A DNA stretch of 64,000 nt, taken from the NCBI GenBank assembly GCA_035934555.1, contig DASYXT010000097.1, forward strand, positions 1 through 64,000, written 5' to 3'. The notes below the pieces were generated by a model. The model made no database searches. It saw only the letters and a program-made list of their open reading frames with translations, and was not told the origin of the DNA. The position numbers and the translations under genes were made by a program. Numbering within the stretch: the first letter of the stretch is position 1; each line of letters opens with the position of its first letter. The DNA is from DASYXT01 sp035934555. Its GTDB lineage: Bacteria > Verrucomicrobiota > Verrucomicrobiia > Limisphaerales > UBA8199. Positions 1 through 8,417 of the stretch are shown here, piece by piece.

Positions 1-117
1 GCCGAAAATATACTGGCTTTGCGCTGCATCCATGCCAGTCGCCGCCGGGATCAGTTCTGGAAGGAACGGCTCAATACTCAGGCTGCCAGCAACGATTGCC
101 TCAGCTTGGCGGCGTAG
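1..117 (+). CDS. ISKra4-like transposase, C-terminal fragment (cut by window edge)
   Basis: The first 38 codons, open from the window edge to a TAG stop at 115-117, encode the extreme C-terminus of a transposase. They align residue by residue with the end of the complete transposase at 61007-62317: both have AENILALRCI, then an SRR-[DL]-FW segment, a single-residue-spaced RLN motif, and NDCL-[AS]-LAA before the stop. The two are clearly homologous but not identical, so this is a second, diverged copy and not a recent duplicate. The sequence after the stop (about 118-140) resembles the right inverted repeat of the intact element, so the element probably ends near position 140. The rest lies outside the window. 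Confidence 0.8.
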   Translation, partial: AENILALRCIHASRRRDQFWKERLNTQAASNDCLSLAA

Positions 118-162
118 CCGAAGAATTCTGTCGTGCGCCCATCACGGCCTAACCAGACTAAT

Positions 163-205
163 CGGAGCGCGCCGGAGCGCATTCCTGTCCGCAGCAGCTC
201 CCGAA
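163..205. repeat. Degenerate copy of dispersed palindromic repeat family A
   Basis: This short stretch contains GGAGCGC twice and TCCGCAGCAGC followed by CCCGAA, the same order of words found in the left arm of the repeat at 48472-48578. Only the left arm is recognisable. It lies between the end of the IS fragment and the secreted-protein gene at 234-644. Confidence 0.4.
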
Positions 206-233
206 CCTTCAGGCGTGCCCTACGCTCTCGGTG

Positions 234-644
234 CTAAAAATGTATCGCGAAAAACTTCAACCCTTCCACGCGGCCGTTTACAGGATCGCGAGCGAGGTTG
301 TCCTCGGGCGAGCCGTACTGCGCGCGCGCCAGTGGATTGAAGAGTTGCCAGGGCCGACGGGTCTTAACGGCTTCGATGACGCTGCCACTGTAAGTGAGTT
401 TCCCGGCGACGATTTCGTTGGGCTTAGGCTGGCGCCATGTCAGCGCGCCTTCCCAGCCGGTGGTTGGCGTCTGGACCGCTGAGGCGGAGTTGGTATTGGC
501 GGGGTAAGTCACCGTCGGCGCGTTGGTGGGTACGACGGCCGCAATTGCGCGGTGGGGTACCGTTTTGTGCAGTGGCTGATTTGTGGTTTGGGCGAGCAGA
601 CCGGTCGCACTGCCGAGAAGGAGCAGAAAGACTAACGTCTTCAT
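234..644 (-). CDS. Small secreted protein of unknown function
   Basis: 136 residues starting at the ATG at 642-644, chosen because it opens a clear signal peptide (MKTLVFLLLLGSATGLLAQ, with a likely cleavage after LLA) and has an AGGGA ribosome-binding site just upstream. The open frame extends further upstream, but that part has no signal character. The mature protein is about 118 residues, begins with a Thr/Asn/Pro-rich linker and ends with a compact segment rich in aromatic and charged residues. I recognise no domain. It is probably exported; its divergent neighbour is also exported. The function is unknown. Confidence 0.6.
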   Translation of the reverse strand: MKTLVFLLLLGSATGLLAQTTNQPLHKTVPHRAIAAVVPTNAPTVTYPANTNSASAVQTPTTGWEGALTWRQPKPNEIVAGKLTYSGSVIEAVKTRRPWQLFNPLARAQYGSPEDNLARDPVNGRVEGLKFFAIHF

Positions 645-867
645 ACATGGTCCCTGTTTGTTGTGAACCTGAGACAACGTCGGCCCGTGATGAGGAACTG
701 TCAATTGGCATTGCCTATGCTCCTTCCGAACAGGTTCGACAACAACGTATGACCATGCACCGCCCCGGCCGCGTTTTGCCCCTGGAATATGCTCCGCATT
801 TCTCAAATTCGTGCCAACATTGCATTGCAAAAGCCTTACTCGACAGAGAAACTGGCGGCAATAATTC

Positions 868-2160
868 GTGAATGCGTGGACCAATCCGAGGGCGGCCGTC
901 AGCTACTTTTTGAAACCGGTAGCGAACAAGCGCAAGCCGCGGCCACAACCAGTACTTGAGCTGCCAGCACGCCGGCGTCAGTTCGGCTCGCCATTTTCTC
1001 CGCTCCGGAAAATCGCGCAGCGGTTTTTTTGTTTCCTATTATTGACCACCTTAGTGCCGGCGACGCTCGCGCAGATCTGCGCGTCCTGCGGCCAGACCAT
1101 CGGCGCGCTGACGATCTACACCGTCTATGATGAAGTCAGGCAAGAAAAGGTGTTTGTTTGCCCTCGATGTGAAGAGGAGATGCCGGACTGTTTCGTCTGC
1201 GGCCTGCCGGCCTACACCAACGCTCCCGGATTCCTGGTATTGCCGGATGGCCGGGTGCTCTGCGCTCGTGACGCCAGGACGGCGGTCTTGACTGAACAAC
1301 AGGGCCTGGACCTTTACCATGAGGTTCAGGATAACCTCAACCGGCTATTCTCACGCTTTTTGCAACTGCCAGACAACAACATATCCTTTGAAATGGTGGA
1401 CCGTGTCCATATTCAGGAATTGTTCAAGACGGCCGGCAATGATTATTCCTGTCCGAATGTTATGGGTTTCACGTTGAGCGAACGCAAAAACGGAGCCCTG
1501 AGGCACCGAATCAGTCTGATGAGCGGCCTGCCCACCCAGTGGTTCCAGGCCACCTGTGCCCATGAACTGGGCCACGCCTGGGTGGCACAGAACGTCCCGC
1601 CAGCTCGCCGGAAAGCATTCGAACGTTCGACCGAGGAGGGGTTTTGTGAACTCACTTCATATCTGCTCATGGATTCCCTGCACGATGAAGCTGGCAAAGC
1701 GCACATTTTGCGTAATGCGTACACCCGCGGCCAGGTGCAGTTGTTCCTCGCCGCAGAACAAAAGTTCGGCTTCAATGACGTGCTGGATTGGATGTTCTAT
1801 GGCACCGATGATCGCCTCAGCGCAGATGATCCCGATCGCATCCATAACGTGCAAATGCCCCGGCCAGGCCACGGCGCCGGTCCTATAGCGGCGACCCCGA
1901 TTTACCCAATACTCCGCGCGGGTCCTGCGACCGAACCCTCGGTGTTGGTTGTGCAGGCGATTTTTTGGGACAGCCGCCGGCCCTCAGCCATTATCAACGG
2001 ACGCACCTTTGGACCGGGAGAGGAAGGCCGGGTGCTGGTCGGGACCAATCACGTGGTGGTGCGCTGCCTGGCGATTCAAGAGGACCGCGTGCGCATCCGC
2101 GACACGACTGGAGGCAAGGAGCAAGAGCTGATATTAGGGAGCCACGACAGAAATCATTAG
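868..2160 (+). CDS. DA1-like LIM/zinc-ribbon metallopeptidase, exported
   Basis: 430 residues from a GTG start. A hydrophobic segment near residues 52-70, ending at ALAQ, looks like a signal peptide, so the true start may lie further in than the GTG. After it come paired zinc-ligand motifs (CASCG, CPRCEEE, CFVCG, a later CARDA) arranged like a LIM or double zinc ribbon. Downstream is the HExxH active site HELGHAW with a following glutamate region (STEEGFCE). This zinc-cluster plus HELGH architecture matches the DA1-type peptidase domain, best known from plant growth regulators and also present in bacteria. The C-terminal ~90 residues look like a small beta domain. The substrate is unknown. 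It stands alone, convergent with the nuclease gene to its right. Confidence 0.65.
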   Translation: MNAWTNPRAAVSYFLKPVANKRKPRPQPVLELPARRRQFGSPFSPLRKIAQRFFCFLLLTTLVPATLAQICASCGQTIGALTIYTVYDEVRQEKVFVCPRCEEEMPDCFVCGLPAYTNAPGFLVLPDGRVLCARDARTAVLTEQQGLDLYHEVQDNLNRLFSRFLQLPDNNISFEMVDRVHIQELFKTAGNDYSCPNVMGFTLSERKNGALRHRISLMSGLPTQWFQATCAHELGHAWVAQNVPPARRKAFERSTEEGFCELTSYLLMDSLHDEAGKAHILRNAYTRGQVQLFLAAEQKFGFNDVLDWMFYGTDDRLSADDPDRIHNVQMPRPGHGAGPIAATPIYPILRAGPATEPSVLVVQAIFWDSRRPSAIINGRTFGPGEEGRVLVGTNHVVVRCLAIQEDRVRIRDTTGGKEQELILGSHDRNH

Positions 2161-2187
2161 AGGAGACATTTCCCTTCCTGACACCGG

Positions 2188-3582
2188 TCAAACCTCCATC
2201 ACCTGCTTGTATTCCGGGACCAGGATCTCGGCTTTCGGCTTGAGCACTCGTAGGGTTTGGCTAAAGGCCAGAGCTTGCGATTCCTCCCCGTGGATGACCG
2301 CAATTTTCTTCACATCTCCCTCTATCCCTTTGACATAACGGCTCAGCTCGTTTTTATCCGCATGCCCGGAAAACGAATCGAGTGAAACAACTTTTGCCTT
2401 CACCTCGTGAGGTTCGCCGAAAATGTTTACCGGGCTGCGACCGGCAACGATTTGGGCGCCCAGCGTGTGCTCGGCGCAATAACCTATGAACAGGATCAGG
2501 TTAGCCGGGTTCCCGATATTGTTGGCCAGGTGATGCCGGATACGGCCGGCTTCGGCCATCCCCGAGGCGCTGATAATGATTGCCGGGTCGCGCAAGTCGT
2601 TGAGCTTGCGCGAATGCGCCGCCTCCCGGATGTAGGTCAGATTCTCCATACCAAATGGATTCTCTTTTTCGCGCAGGAATTGGTAAATGGTGTCATTGAA
2701 GCACTCGGGGTGCAGGCGATAAACCTCCGTCGCGTTCACACTTAAGGGGCTATCCACGAAGATCGGCACGCGCGGCAACTGGTTGGCCAGCGTCAATTGG
2801 TGCAGCGTATAAACAATCTGCTGCGTGCGTCCCACCGAAAAAGAGGGAATGATCACTTTGCCCTTCTGGTCAAGGGTCTGGCGCACCAGCACGCCGACCT
2901 CCTCATTGGCATGCGCCTTCGCCGCGTGTTCGCGGCCGCCATAGGTGCTCTCGATTTGCAGGTAATCGACACCTTCGACCGGTTGGGGATCGCGCAGAAC
3001 ATCATCGCCGCCGCGGCCGACGTCCCCGCTGAACAGGAATCGAAATTCGCGGCCGTTTTCTCGCACATCGAGCACCACTTGCGCCGAGCCGAGGATGTGG
3101 CCGGCGTCGCGGAACTTCACCGTGACACCGTCACACACTGGAAAGGGGCGGTCATAATTCATGCTGACGAACTGGCGCACGGCCTTTTCGGCATCCTGAG
3201 CGGAGTACAACGGTTGAACGGGCGGCAGGCCATGTTTGGCGCGTTTCCTGGAAACAAACGCCGCGTCATCGCGCTGAATTTCAGCCGAATCCTCCAGCAT
3301 GATGCTAGCCAGGTCTCGGGTTGCAAACGTGCAGTAGATGTTCCCCTCAAACCCCTGGTGGCACAGATTTGGCAAATTACCGCAATGATCCATGTGTGCA
3401 TGGCTCACCACGACGGCGGATATGTCCTTCGGGTCGAAAAGGAATTGCCGGTTCCGTTCGATCGATTCCTCGCGCCGGCCCTGGAAAAGCCCGCATTCCA
3501 GCAGCAACCGTTGTCCATTGATTTCGAGCAGGTACTGCGAGCCCGTCGTGGTTCGAGCGGCGCCGAAGTAGTGAATGCGCAT
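2188..3582 (-). CDS. Metallo-beta-lactamase/beta-CASP RNA-processing nuclease
   Basis: 464 residues. The N-terminal metallo-beta-lactamase fold carries the zinc motif HAHMDHCG (about residue 60), a later DAGHILGSA and an SGDVGRG motif. The middle beta-CASP region has STYGGREH, IPSFSVGRTQQ and the ISASGMAEAGR motif. The C-terminal RMMBL part has SFSGHAD and a final IHGE. This order and the length are those of bacterial and archaeal RNA exo/endonucleases of the YSH1/CPSF-like class. It is expected to be cytoplasmic and to act in RNA processing or decay, although the exact substrate cannot be read from sequence. It is transcribed away from aspS-side repeat A. Confidence 0.9.
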   Translation of the reverse strand: MRIHYFGAARTTTGSQYLLEINGQRLLLECGLFQGRREESIERNRQFLFDPKDISAVVVSHAHMDHCGNLPNLCHQGFEGNIYCTFATRDLASIMLEDSAEIQRDDAAFVSRKRAKHGLPPVQPLYSAQDAEKAVRQFVSMNYDRPFPVCDGVTVKFRDAGHILGSAQVVLDVRENGREFRFLFSGDVGRGGDDVLRDPQPVEGVDYLQIESTYGGREHAAKAHANEEVGVLVRQTLDQKGKVIIPSFSVGRTQQIVYTLHQLTLANQLPRVPIFVDSPLSVNATEVYRLHPECFNDTIYQFLREKENPFGMENLTYIREAAHSRKLNDLRDPAIIISASGMAEAGRIRHHLANNIGNPANLILFIGYCAEHTLGAQIVAGRSPVNIFGEPHEVKAKVVSLDSFSGHADKNELSRYVKGIEGDVKKIAVIHGEESQALAFSQTLRVLKPKAEILVPEYKQVMEV

Positions 3583-3669
3583 CGCGCGTCAGCATGCGGA
3601 CGACGACCGCGAATGTAAAACGTGAAACGCGCGCAATGGGTGTCCCCCCAGTGAAAGGGGACCGGCGCC

Positions 3670-3747
3670 GGAGCGCGGACTTTAGTCCGCAGCAAAGTCC
3701 GCTAGGGCGCATTTTCGAATGTTGCTGCGGACTGAATTCCGCGCTCC
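3670..3747. repeat. Dispersed palindromic repeat family A, copy 1
   Basis: The outer arms are GGAGCGCGGACTTTAGTCCG and its near-reverse-complement ending in TCCGCGCTCC. Each arm is itself a hairpin (CGGACTTTAGTCCG), so the unit is a palindrome of palindromes of about 80 bp. It lies in the gap between the nuclease gene (ends upstream at 3582) and the 3' end of aspS. Related copies are at 8319-8403 and 48472-48578. Confidence 0.8.
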
Positions 3748-3823
3748 GCCCGCCTTCACTGAAGGTGATACAGCAATGAACGAATGGAACGGGGGCGGCA
3801 GCAGATCTAAGTCCGCTCTCGCT

Positions 3824-5623
3824 TCAGTCTCGCTTGGGAGCTTTCACTTCGATGTGCAGGTCGCGCAATTGCCGCGCGGAAACGGCCGTTGGCGATTCGG
3901 TCATCAAACAGGTGCCCTTGGCGGTCTTGGGGAAGGCGATCACGTCTCGAATACTGGGTGTGCCGCACAGGATCGCCAGCAAGCGATCGAACCCCAGCGC
4001 GATTCCGCCATGCGGCGGTGCGCCGTACTTGAACGCCTCGAGCATGTAGCCAAAACGCAACTGCGTCTCCGCCGGCGCGATTTGCAGCACCTCTTCAAAC
4101 ACCGTCTTCTGCACGTCCGGCTGGTGAATTCGGATCGAGCCGCCCCCCAACTCCACCCCGTTTACCACCACATCGTAGTGCTGGCCGCGCACCCTCCTCG
4201 GCTCGCTCTTGAGCCAGGGAATATCCTCTGCCACCGGCGCTGTAAACGGATGATGGGTCGAGTACCATCGGTTTTGCTCTTTATCGAAGCTCAGCAGCGG
4301 AAAATCGACTACCCAAAGAAAATCAAACCGGTCGGCTGGCACGATGAGCTTGTCTTGGTTGCGCAGCACTTCGGCGCAATATAACCGGATTTTGCCCAGA
4401 ATCTCGCAAGCCGTCAGCCATTGGTCCGCCGCGAACAGGATCAAATCTCCTTCCTCGATACCCAATTTGCGGCTCAGCGCGCTCTTCTCGGTCTCGGAAA
4501 AGAACTTCACGATGGGCGACTTCCATTCGCCTCCCTCGACTTTGATGTAAGCCAGGCCCTTGGCTCCGAAATCCTTCGCAATCTGGGTCATCGTATCAGT
4601 TTGGCCCTGCGTCACTCCAGCCATGCCCTTCGCATTGAGCGCTTTGACCACCCCCTGGTTGGCCACCGCCCCGCTGAACACTTTAAACGCGCTGCCGCGA
4701 AACTCCTCCGTCAGGTCCGCCAATTCCATCCCGAATCGCGTGTCCGGTTTATCGATGCCGTACCGGTCGAGCGCCTCGCGGAAGGACATCCGCTTGAAGG
4801 GCGTCGGCACCTCGAGGTTCAGGGCGGTCTTCCAGATGCGCTTGAGCAAGCCTTCAATCAGCGCGTAAATGTCCTCCCGCTCGATGAACGACATCTCGAT
4901 ATCGATTTGGGTAAATTCAAGCTGCCGGTCGGCTCGTTGGTCCTCATCTCGGAAACAGCGCGCGAGCTGGTAGTACCGCTCGACGCCGCTGACCATGAGA
5001 ATCTGTTTGAACTGTTGCGGGGACTGCGGCAGGGCATAGAAAGTGCCCGCCTCGCGCCGGTTGGGCACGAGGAATTCCCGGGCGCCTTCGGGCGTGCTCT
5101 TGAACAAAATGGGCGTCTCGACATCGAGGAACCCCTGCTCGTCCATGTAATTCCGCGTCGCCGCAGCAACCTTGCTGCGCAGGCGCAGGTTACGGGTCAT
5201 TTCCGGCCGGCGCAGATCCAGGTAACGGTACTTCAGCCGCAACTCCTCGTTAACCTTGCTGGCGACCTCGGGATCATCAACCGGAAACGGCAGGACCTCA
5301 GCGAAATTGAGCAGTTCGAGGCTCGACACCGCCACCTCAATCTCGCCGGTGGCGATCTTGGGATTATTCGTGCCCGCCGGACGTTGCCGCACCTTGCCGG
5401 CGACGCGAATCACGCATTCGCTGCGCAGTGCGGCCGCCCGTTCAAAAAGTTCCCCCGGCAAATCCGACGGATCGAACACTGTTTGGGTGCGGCCTTCGCG
5501 GTCGCGCACATCAATGAAAATGACGCCTCCCAAATCCCGGCGGGAGTGGACCCAGCCTTCCAAAGTCACGGATTGTCCGATCTGCGCCGGACGTAGCTCA
5601 TTGCAATGATGCGTTCGTTTCAT
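3824..5623 (-). CDS. aspS: Aspartyl-tRNA synthetase
   Basis: 599 residues from the ATG at 5621-5623. The longer open frame upstream is discarded because the family begins with an MKRTH-CNELR segment. The N-terminal OB-fold anticodon-binding domain contains GWVHSRRDLGGVIFIDVRD. Class II motif 2 is visible as FRDEDQRADRQLEFTQID. A bacterial-type GAD insertion occupies the middle, and class II motif 3 ends in GLGFDRL-like GIALGFDRLLAIL near the C-terminus. The length matches bacterial AspRS (about 590). It charges tRNA-Asp in the cytoplasm. It is a single gene followed by the zinc-ribbon gene in the opposite position on the same strand. Confidence 0.97.
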   Translation of the reverse strand: MKRTHHCNELRPAQIGQSVTLEGWVHSRRDLGGVIFIDVRDREGRTQTVFDPSDLPGELFERAAALRSECVIRVAGKVRQRPAGTNNPKIATGEIEVAVSSLELLNFAEVLPFPVDDPEVASKVNEELRLKYRYLDLRRPEMTRNLRLRSKVAAATRNYMDEQGFLDVETPILFKSTPEGAREFLVPNRREAGTFYALPQSPQQFKQILMVSGVERYYQLARCFRDEDQRADRQLEFTQIDIEMSFIEREDIYALIEGLLKRIWKTALNLEVPTPFKRMSFREALDRYGIDKPDTRFGMELADLTEEFRGSAFKVFSGAVANQGVVKALNAKGMAGVTQGQTDTMTQIAKDFGAKGLAYIKVEGGEWKSPIVKFFSETEKSALSRKLGIEEGDLILFAADQWLTACEILGKIRLYCAEVLRNQDKLIVPADRFDFLWVVDFPLLSFDKEQNRWYSTHHPFTAPVAEDIPWLKSEPRRVRGQHYDVVVNGVELGGGSIRIHQPDVQKTVFEEVLQIAPAETQLRFGYMLEAFKYGAPPHGGIALGFDRLLAILCGTPSIRDVIAFPKTAKGTCLMTESPTAVSARQLRDLHIEVKAPKRD

Positions 5624-5855
5624 GTGTGCGTGAGTCCCGTCAACACCATTCCGCCTGGAGTGCCGTGCGCGACCCAAAAGGAAGGCGCATACTGCCGCCT
5701 TGGCCGCCAATTTCAAAGACAATTCTCCCCGGCGATTCGCAAACTTTGCCGCAAGTCGTTGTGGGCGTCGAGGGAGGGGTGGCGGCGGTTCGACAAAGTT
5801 CCCGACAAAGGAAGGTCAGGTCCTATGTGCTGAACTCCAGTCCGCCGCTACCCTG

Positions 5856-6587
5856 TTACTTGCGGAAAAAGTCCTTCAGCAGATGCGCCACCGATTCCAC
5901 CCCCACCGCTAAATCCAGAGCCGAAGGCGAGGACCGCGCTGCCGGAGTATCCCACGCACTTCCGGCTGCCCGCTCCGTGTTGAGGCGGCGTTCTGCCTCC
6001 TCCATTTGCGAAATCTGCTGTGCGCGCGACGCCTCCAGCCCACCTGCCCGAATGAACTCAACAATCTGCCGCAGCTCGTTCTTATCGAACCACGTGCCGT
6101 GCCCCTTGCACACGTCCACCACGACATGCGAGCAATGCGCAAAGTTGACGCGGTTCATCAGCTTGTGGCACAACGGACAAGGAATATAACGGACCTGCTC
6201 TATGATCTCAGCTTCCGCTTGTGGCACAGTCTGTGCCATGCCAAGCACCGCCGCCTGCTTTTCGCGGTCGGCGCAGATTTGTTCAAACGACGCGGTGTCC
6301 GCCCAAATCCCTTCGCACTTTGGGCATTCGCGCAGATTACTGGTCCCGACCGCAACGGCTTCAAGCGGGACCTTACACCGCGGGCAGAGCTGCTTTTGCG
6401 CCCCTTCCAACTCGGTGCGCTGCGCCGGCGCCCCGCAATGCGAGCAGAATTTTGCCCCAAGGAACATGAGGCCGAAACAGGATGGACAGGCGATGGTGGC
6501 CAGGCGTGCGCCGCAATGTTCGCAACGTGTGGCATCGCTGGCGGCTGCCGCGCCGCACATCGGGCAGTTGAGCGTCTGCGCGTTCAC
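5856..6587 (-). CDS. Multi-zinc-ribbon protein (zf-TFIIB type)
   Basis: 243 residues with five CxxC-type knuckles. CPMCG and CEHCG make a first ribbon, CPSC and CSHCG a second, and CPRC with CPKCEGIWAD a third. Then comes CPLCHKLMNRVNF with CKGHGTWFDKNEL. The last two pairs match the zf-TFIIB family, whose signature is C-P-x-C followed by C-x-x-C-G-x-W-x-D. The C-terminal 60 residues are helical and end in a short hydrophobic/basic tail. No catalytic motif is visible. Such proteins occur in many bacteria without a known role. It lies just downstream of the sigma factor gene on the same strand, separated by a 72-bp gap containing a GC-rich hairpin. Confidence 0.75.
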   Translation of the reverse strand: MNAQTLNCPMCGAAAASDATRCEHCGARLATIACPSCFGLMFLGAKFCSHCGAPAQRTELEGAQKQLCPRCKVPLEAVAVGTSNLRECPKCEGIWADTASFEQICADREKQAAVLGMAQTVPQAEAEIIEQVRYIPCPLCHKLMNRVNFAHCSHVVVDVCKGHGTWFDKNELRQIVEFIRAGGLEASRAQQISQMEEAERRLNTERAAGSAWDTPAARSSPSALDLAVGVESVAHLLKDFFRK

Positions 6588-6659
6588 GCACCGAGTTTCA
6601 CCGCGAAACGCGCAAAGCGCAACCCCAACCGCACGGACGCGCGGACGAGGGCGTCCGGT

Positions 6660-7736
6660 TTACGCCGCCAACGATCGGATGCCTTCCATCGCCAGGCGGT
6701 CGCGTTTGGCCATTTTGCTCCGCAGCTTCTTCAGCCCTTCAGCCTCGATTTGGCGAATCCGCTCGCGGGTCAGGCCGTAGCGCTGCCCGATTTCCTCAAG
6801 CGTCCGGGGCGCTTCGTCGCCGAGCCCAAAGCGTAGCCGCAGCACTTCCTGCTCGCGCTCGCGTAATGTCGAGAAAGCCTCCTGCATCAGCGCACTGTCG
6901 CTGCTGTTGGCCAGGCGCTCGAACGGCGCTTCGACCCGCGGATCCGCCACGACTTCGGCCACCCGCTCCGAATCTTCATCCCCCAGCGGCGCATCGAGCG
7001 AAACCGGCGCGCGCGCGGCCTCCCGATATTCTCTAACGCGCTGAGGCTTCAATTGCACCTCGGCCGCCAATTCCTCGTCGGTCGGTTCACGGTCCAGCGT
7101 TTCCTTCAGCTTCATCTCCGCCTTGCGGATATGAGCCACCTTATCCACCACATGCACCGGCAGGCGAATGGTTTTGGACTGGTTGGCCAAAGCCCGTTTG
7201 ATGGATTGTTTGATCCACCAGGAGGCGTAAGTTGAAAGCTTGGCGCCTTTGGCCGGATTGAACCGCTCGACGCCTTTCATCAACCCGATATTGCCCTCAT
7301 TGATCAAATCCAACAGCGGCAAGCCGAGGTTCTCATAATCGCGCGCGATCTTGACCACCAACCGCAAATTGGCCTTGATCATGTGCTCCCGAGCCGTTTC
7401 GTCGCCCTTTTGAATCCGCTTAGCCAGCACAATTTCCTCCTCGGGCGTCAGCAGTTTCACCTGCCCGACTTCCCGCAGGTACAATTGCAGCATCGAAGCC
7501 TCGGATCCGCGTTCCCGTTCATGTTCCCCCGGTTCGGGCTCATGAACGATAACCGCGGGTGGCCGGACCTCAATGGCTTCCAGAGCCCTGAGCTCTGACT
7601 CCGGCGGCTCGGGGGTGGGTGGGGCCACCGGATGGCGGCTGCGCCTTGGGCGCAAGCCGCCTCGCCTATGGGGCGCGTGCAGGCGCGCCGACCGGGTGGC
7701 TCTTGTTTGCTTAACTTTGGTACGTTTTAACTTCAT
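6660..7736 (-). CDS. RNA polymerase sigma-70 family factor (RpoD/RpoS-like)
   Basis: 358 residues from the ATG at 7734-7736 (MKLKRTKVK). An 85-residue basic and proline-rich N-terminus replaces region 1.1. Region 1.2 (LYLREVGQVKLLTPEEE) follows, then region 2 with NLRLVVKIARDYENLGL, DLINEGNIGLMKGVERF and the -10 recognition segment STYASWWIKQSIKRAL, then region 3, then region 4 with EIGQRYGLTRERIRQIEAEGLKKL. The length and the reduced N-terminus suggest a group 2 (RpoS-like) factor, although a primary factor cannot be excluded. An inverted repeat 15 bp upstream of the start is identical in its arms to one upstream of the neighbouring Rrf2 gene, so redox or Fe-S-linked control is likely. Confidence 0.93.
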   Translation of the reverse strand: MKLKRTKVKQTRATRSARLHAPHRRGGLRPRRSRHPVAPPTPEPPESELRALEAIEVRPPAVIVHEPEPGEHERERGSEASMLQLYLREVGQVKLLTPEEEIVLAKRIQKGDETAREHMIKANLRLVVKIARDYENLGLPLLDLINEGNIGLMKGVERFNPAKGAKLSTYASWWIKQSIKRALANQSKTIRLPVHVVDKVAHIRKAEMKLKETLDREPTDEELAAEVQLKPQRVREYREAARAPVSLDAPLGDEDSERVAEVVADPRVEAPFERLANSSDSALMQEAFSTLREREQEVLRLRFGLGDEAPRTLEEIGQRYGLTRERIRQIEAEGLKKLRSKMAKRDRLAMEGIRSLAA

Positions 7737-7750
7737 GTCCAGAATAAGAG

Positions 7751-7769
7751 TGTAACACACAACGTTACA
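7751..7769. promoter_or_regulatory. Candidate Rrf2 operator upstream of the sigma factor
   Basis: TGTAAC, seven bases, GTTACA: a perfect 6-bp inverted repeat with a 7-bp spacer, beginning 14 bp upstream of the sigma factor ATG. The same arms with the same spacer occur at 8274-8292 upstream of the Rrf2 gene, at almost the same distance from its start. Confidence 0.6.
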
Positions 7770-7828
7770 TTTGTCACGCGCTTGCCACCGGAAACACGGA
7801 AACGGAAACAGAAATCAGGTGACCTTGC

Positions 7829-8260
7829 TCACCCCCGTCGAGCCGGCTTTCGGACCGTCTCCACAACCTCAGCCAGCGACCATTGCGCTAATTCCCGTTC
7901 CAGGGCGGTGCAGGCCGAGGCTAGCACGGGCTTGAGCACGGCCTGAATTCTACGGCCCACCGGGCACTCCCCATTCGGTTTGCGGCATGGCAGGCCGAAT
8001 ACCTCCGCGCATCGCACGGCGCGATAAACCTCCGCCAGGCTAATCCGCGCGGCTGAACGGCTCAACCGCGAGCCGGCCCGCGGCCCTTTGCGGGTCTCCA
8101 CCAGCCGCGCCCTCTTTAGCGCCAGCAGCAGCCGGCGAATAATGACCGGGTTGGTGTTGACGCTGGCCGACAGCCTCTGCGACGACACGGCGTCTCCATC
8201 CTGGTACGCCAGCACCGCCAACACGTGCACCGCTACTGCAAACCGGCCATTGCTCCTCAT
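7829..8260 (-). CDS. Rrf2-family transcriptional regulator
   Basis: 143 residues from the ATG at 8258-8260. The frame extends four codons further to a TTG, but Rrf2 proteins begin as here with a short MRSNGRFAVAVHVLAVLA helix. The winged helix covers residues 1-80 and includes a QRLSASVNTNPVIIRRLL recognition region. A Cys-rich loop follows (C, seven residues, C, six residues, C), in the position where IscR and NsrR bind an Fe-S cluster, so it probably senses redox state, NO or iron. The spacing differs slightly from both well-known types. It likely represses itself and the adjacent sigma factor gene through the shared inverted repeats. Confidence 0.85.
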   Translation of the reverse strand: MRSNGRFAVAVHVLAVLAYQDGDAVSSQRLSASVNTNPVIIRRLLLALKRARLVETRKGPRAGSRLSRSAARISLAEVYRAVRCAEVFGLPCRKPNGECPVGRRIQAVLKPVLASACTALERELAQWSLAEVVETVRKPARRG

Positions 8261-8273
8261 CTCGGTGGGCAAA

Positions 8274-8292
8274 TGTAACCGATCACGTTACA
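8274..8292. promoter_or_regulatory. Candidate Rrf2 autoregulatory operator
   Basis: TGTAAC-N7-GTTACA, identical in arms and spacer length to the element at 7751-7769. It starts 13 bp upstream of the chosen Rrf2 ATG at 8260. The symmetrical placement also supports that start codon. Confidence 0.6.
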
Positions 8293-8318
8293 GTTGTCAA
8301 ACAGATGCAATAGCTGGC

Positions 8319-8403
8319 GGAGCGCGGGCTTTAGCTTTAGTCCGCAGCAAGCTCCGATGCGGCGGGATTTTCGAATGTTGCTGCGGACTGAAGTCCGCGC
8401 TCC
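8319..8403. repeat. Dispersed palindromic repeat family A, copy 2
   Basis: The left arm starts GGAGCGCGGGCTTTAG and the right arm ends in GGACTGAAGTCCGCGCTCC. The central part shares GATTTTCGAATGTTGCTGCGG with copy 1. The left arm carries a small duplication (CTTTAG twice). It separates the Rrf2 promoter from the 3' end of the secreted protein gene. Confidence 0.8.
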
Positions 8404-8417
8404 GGCGGCGGGCCGCT

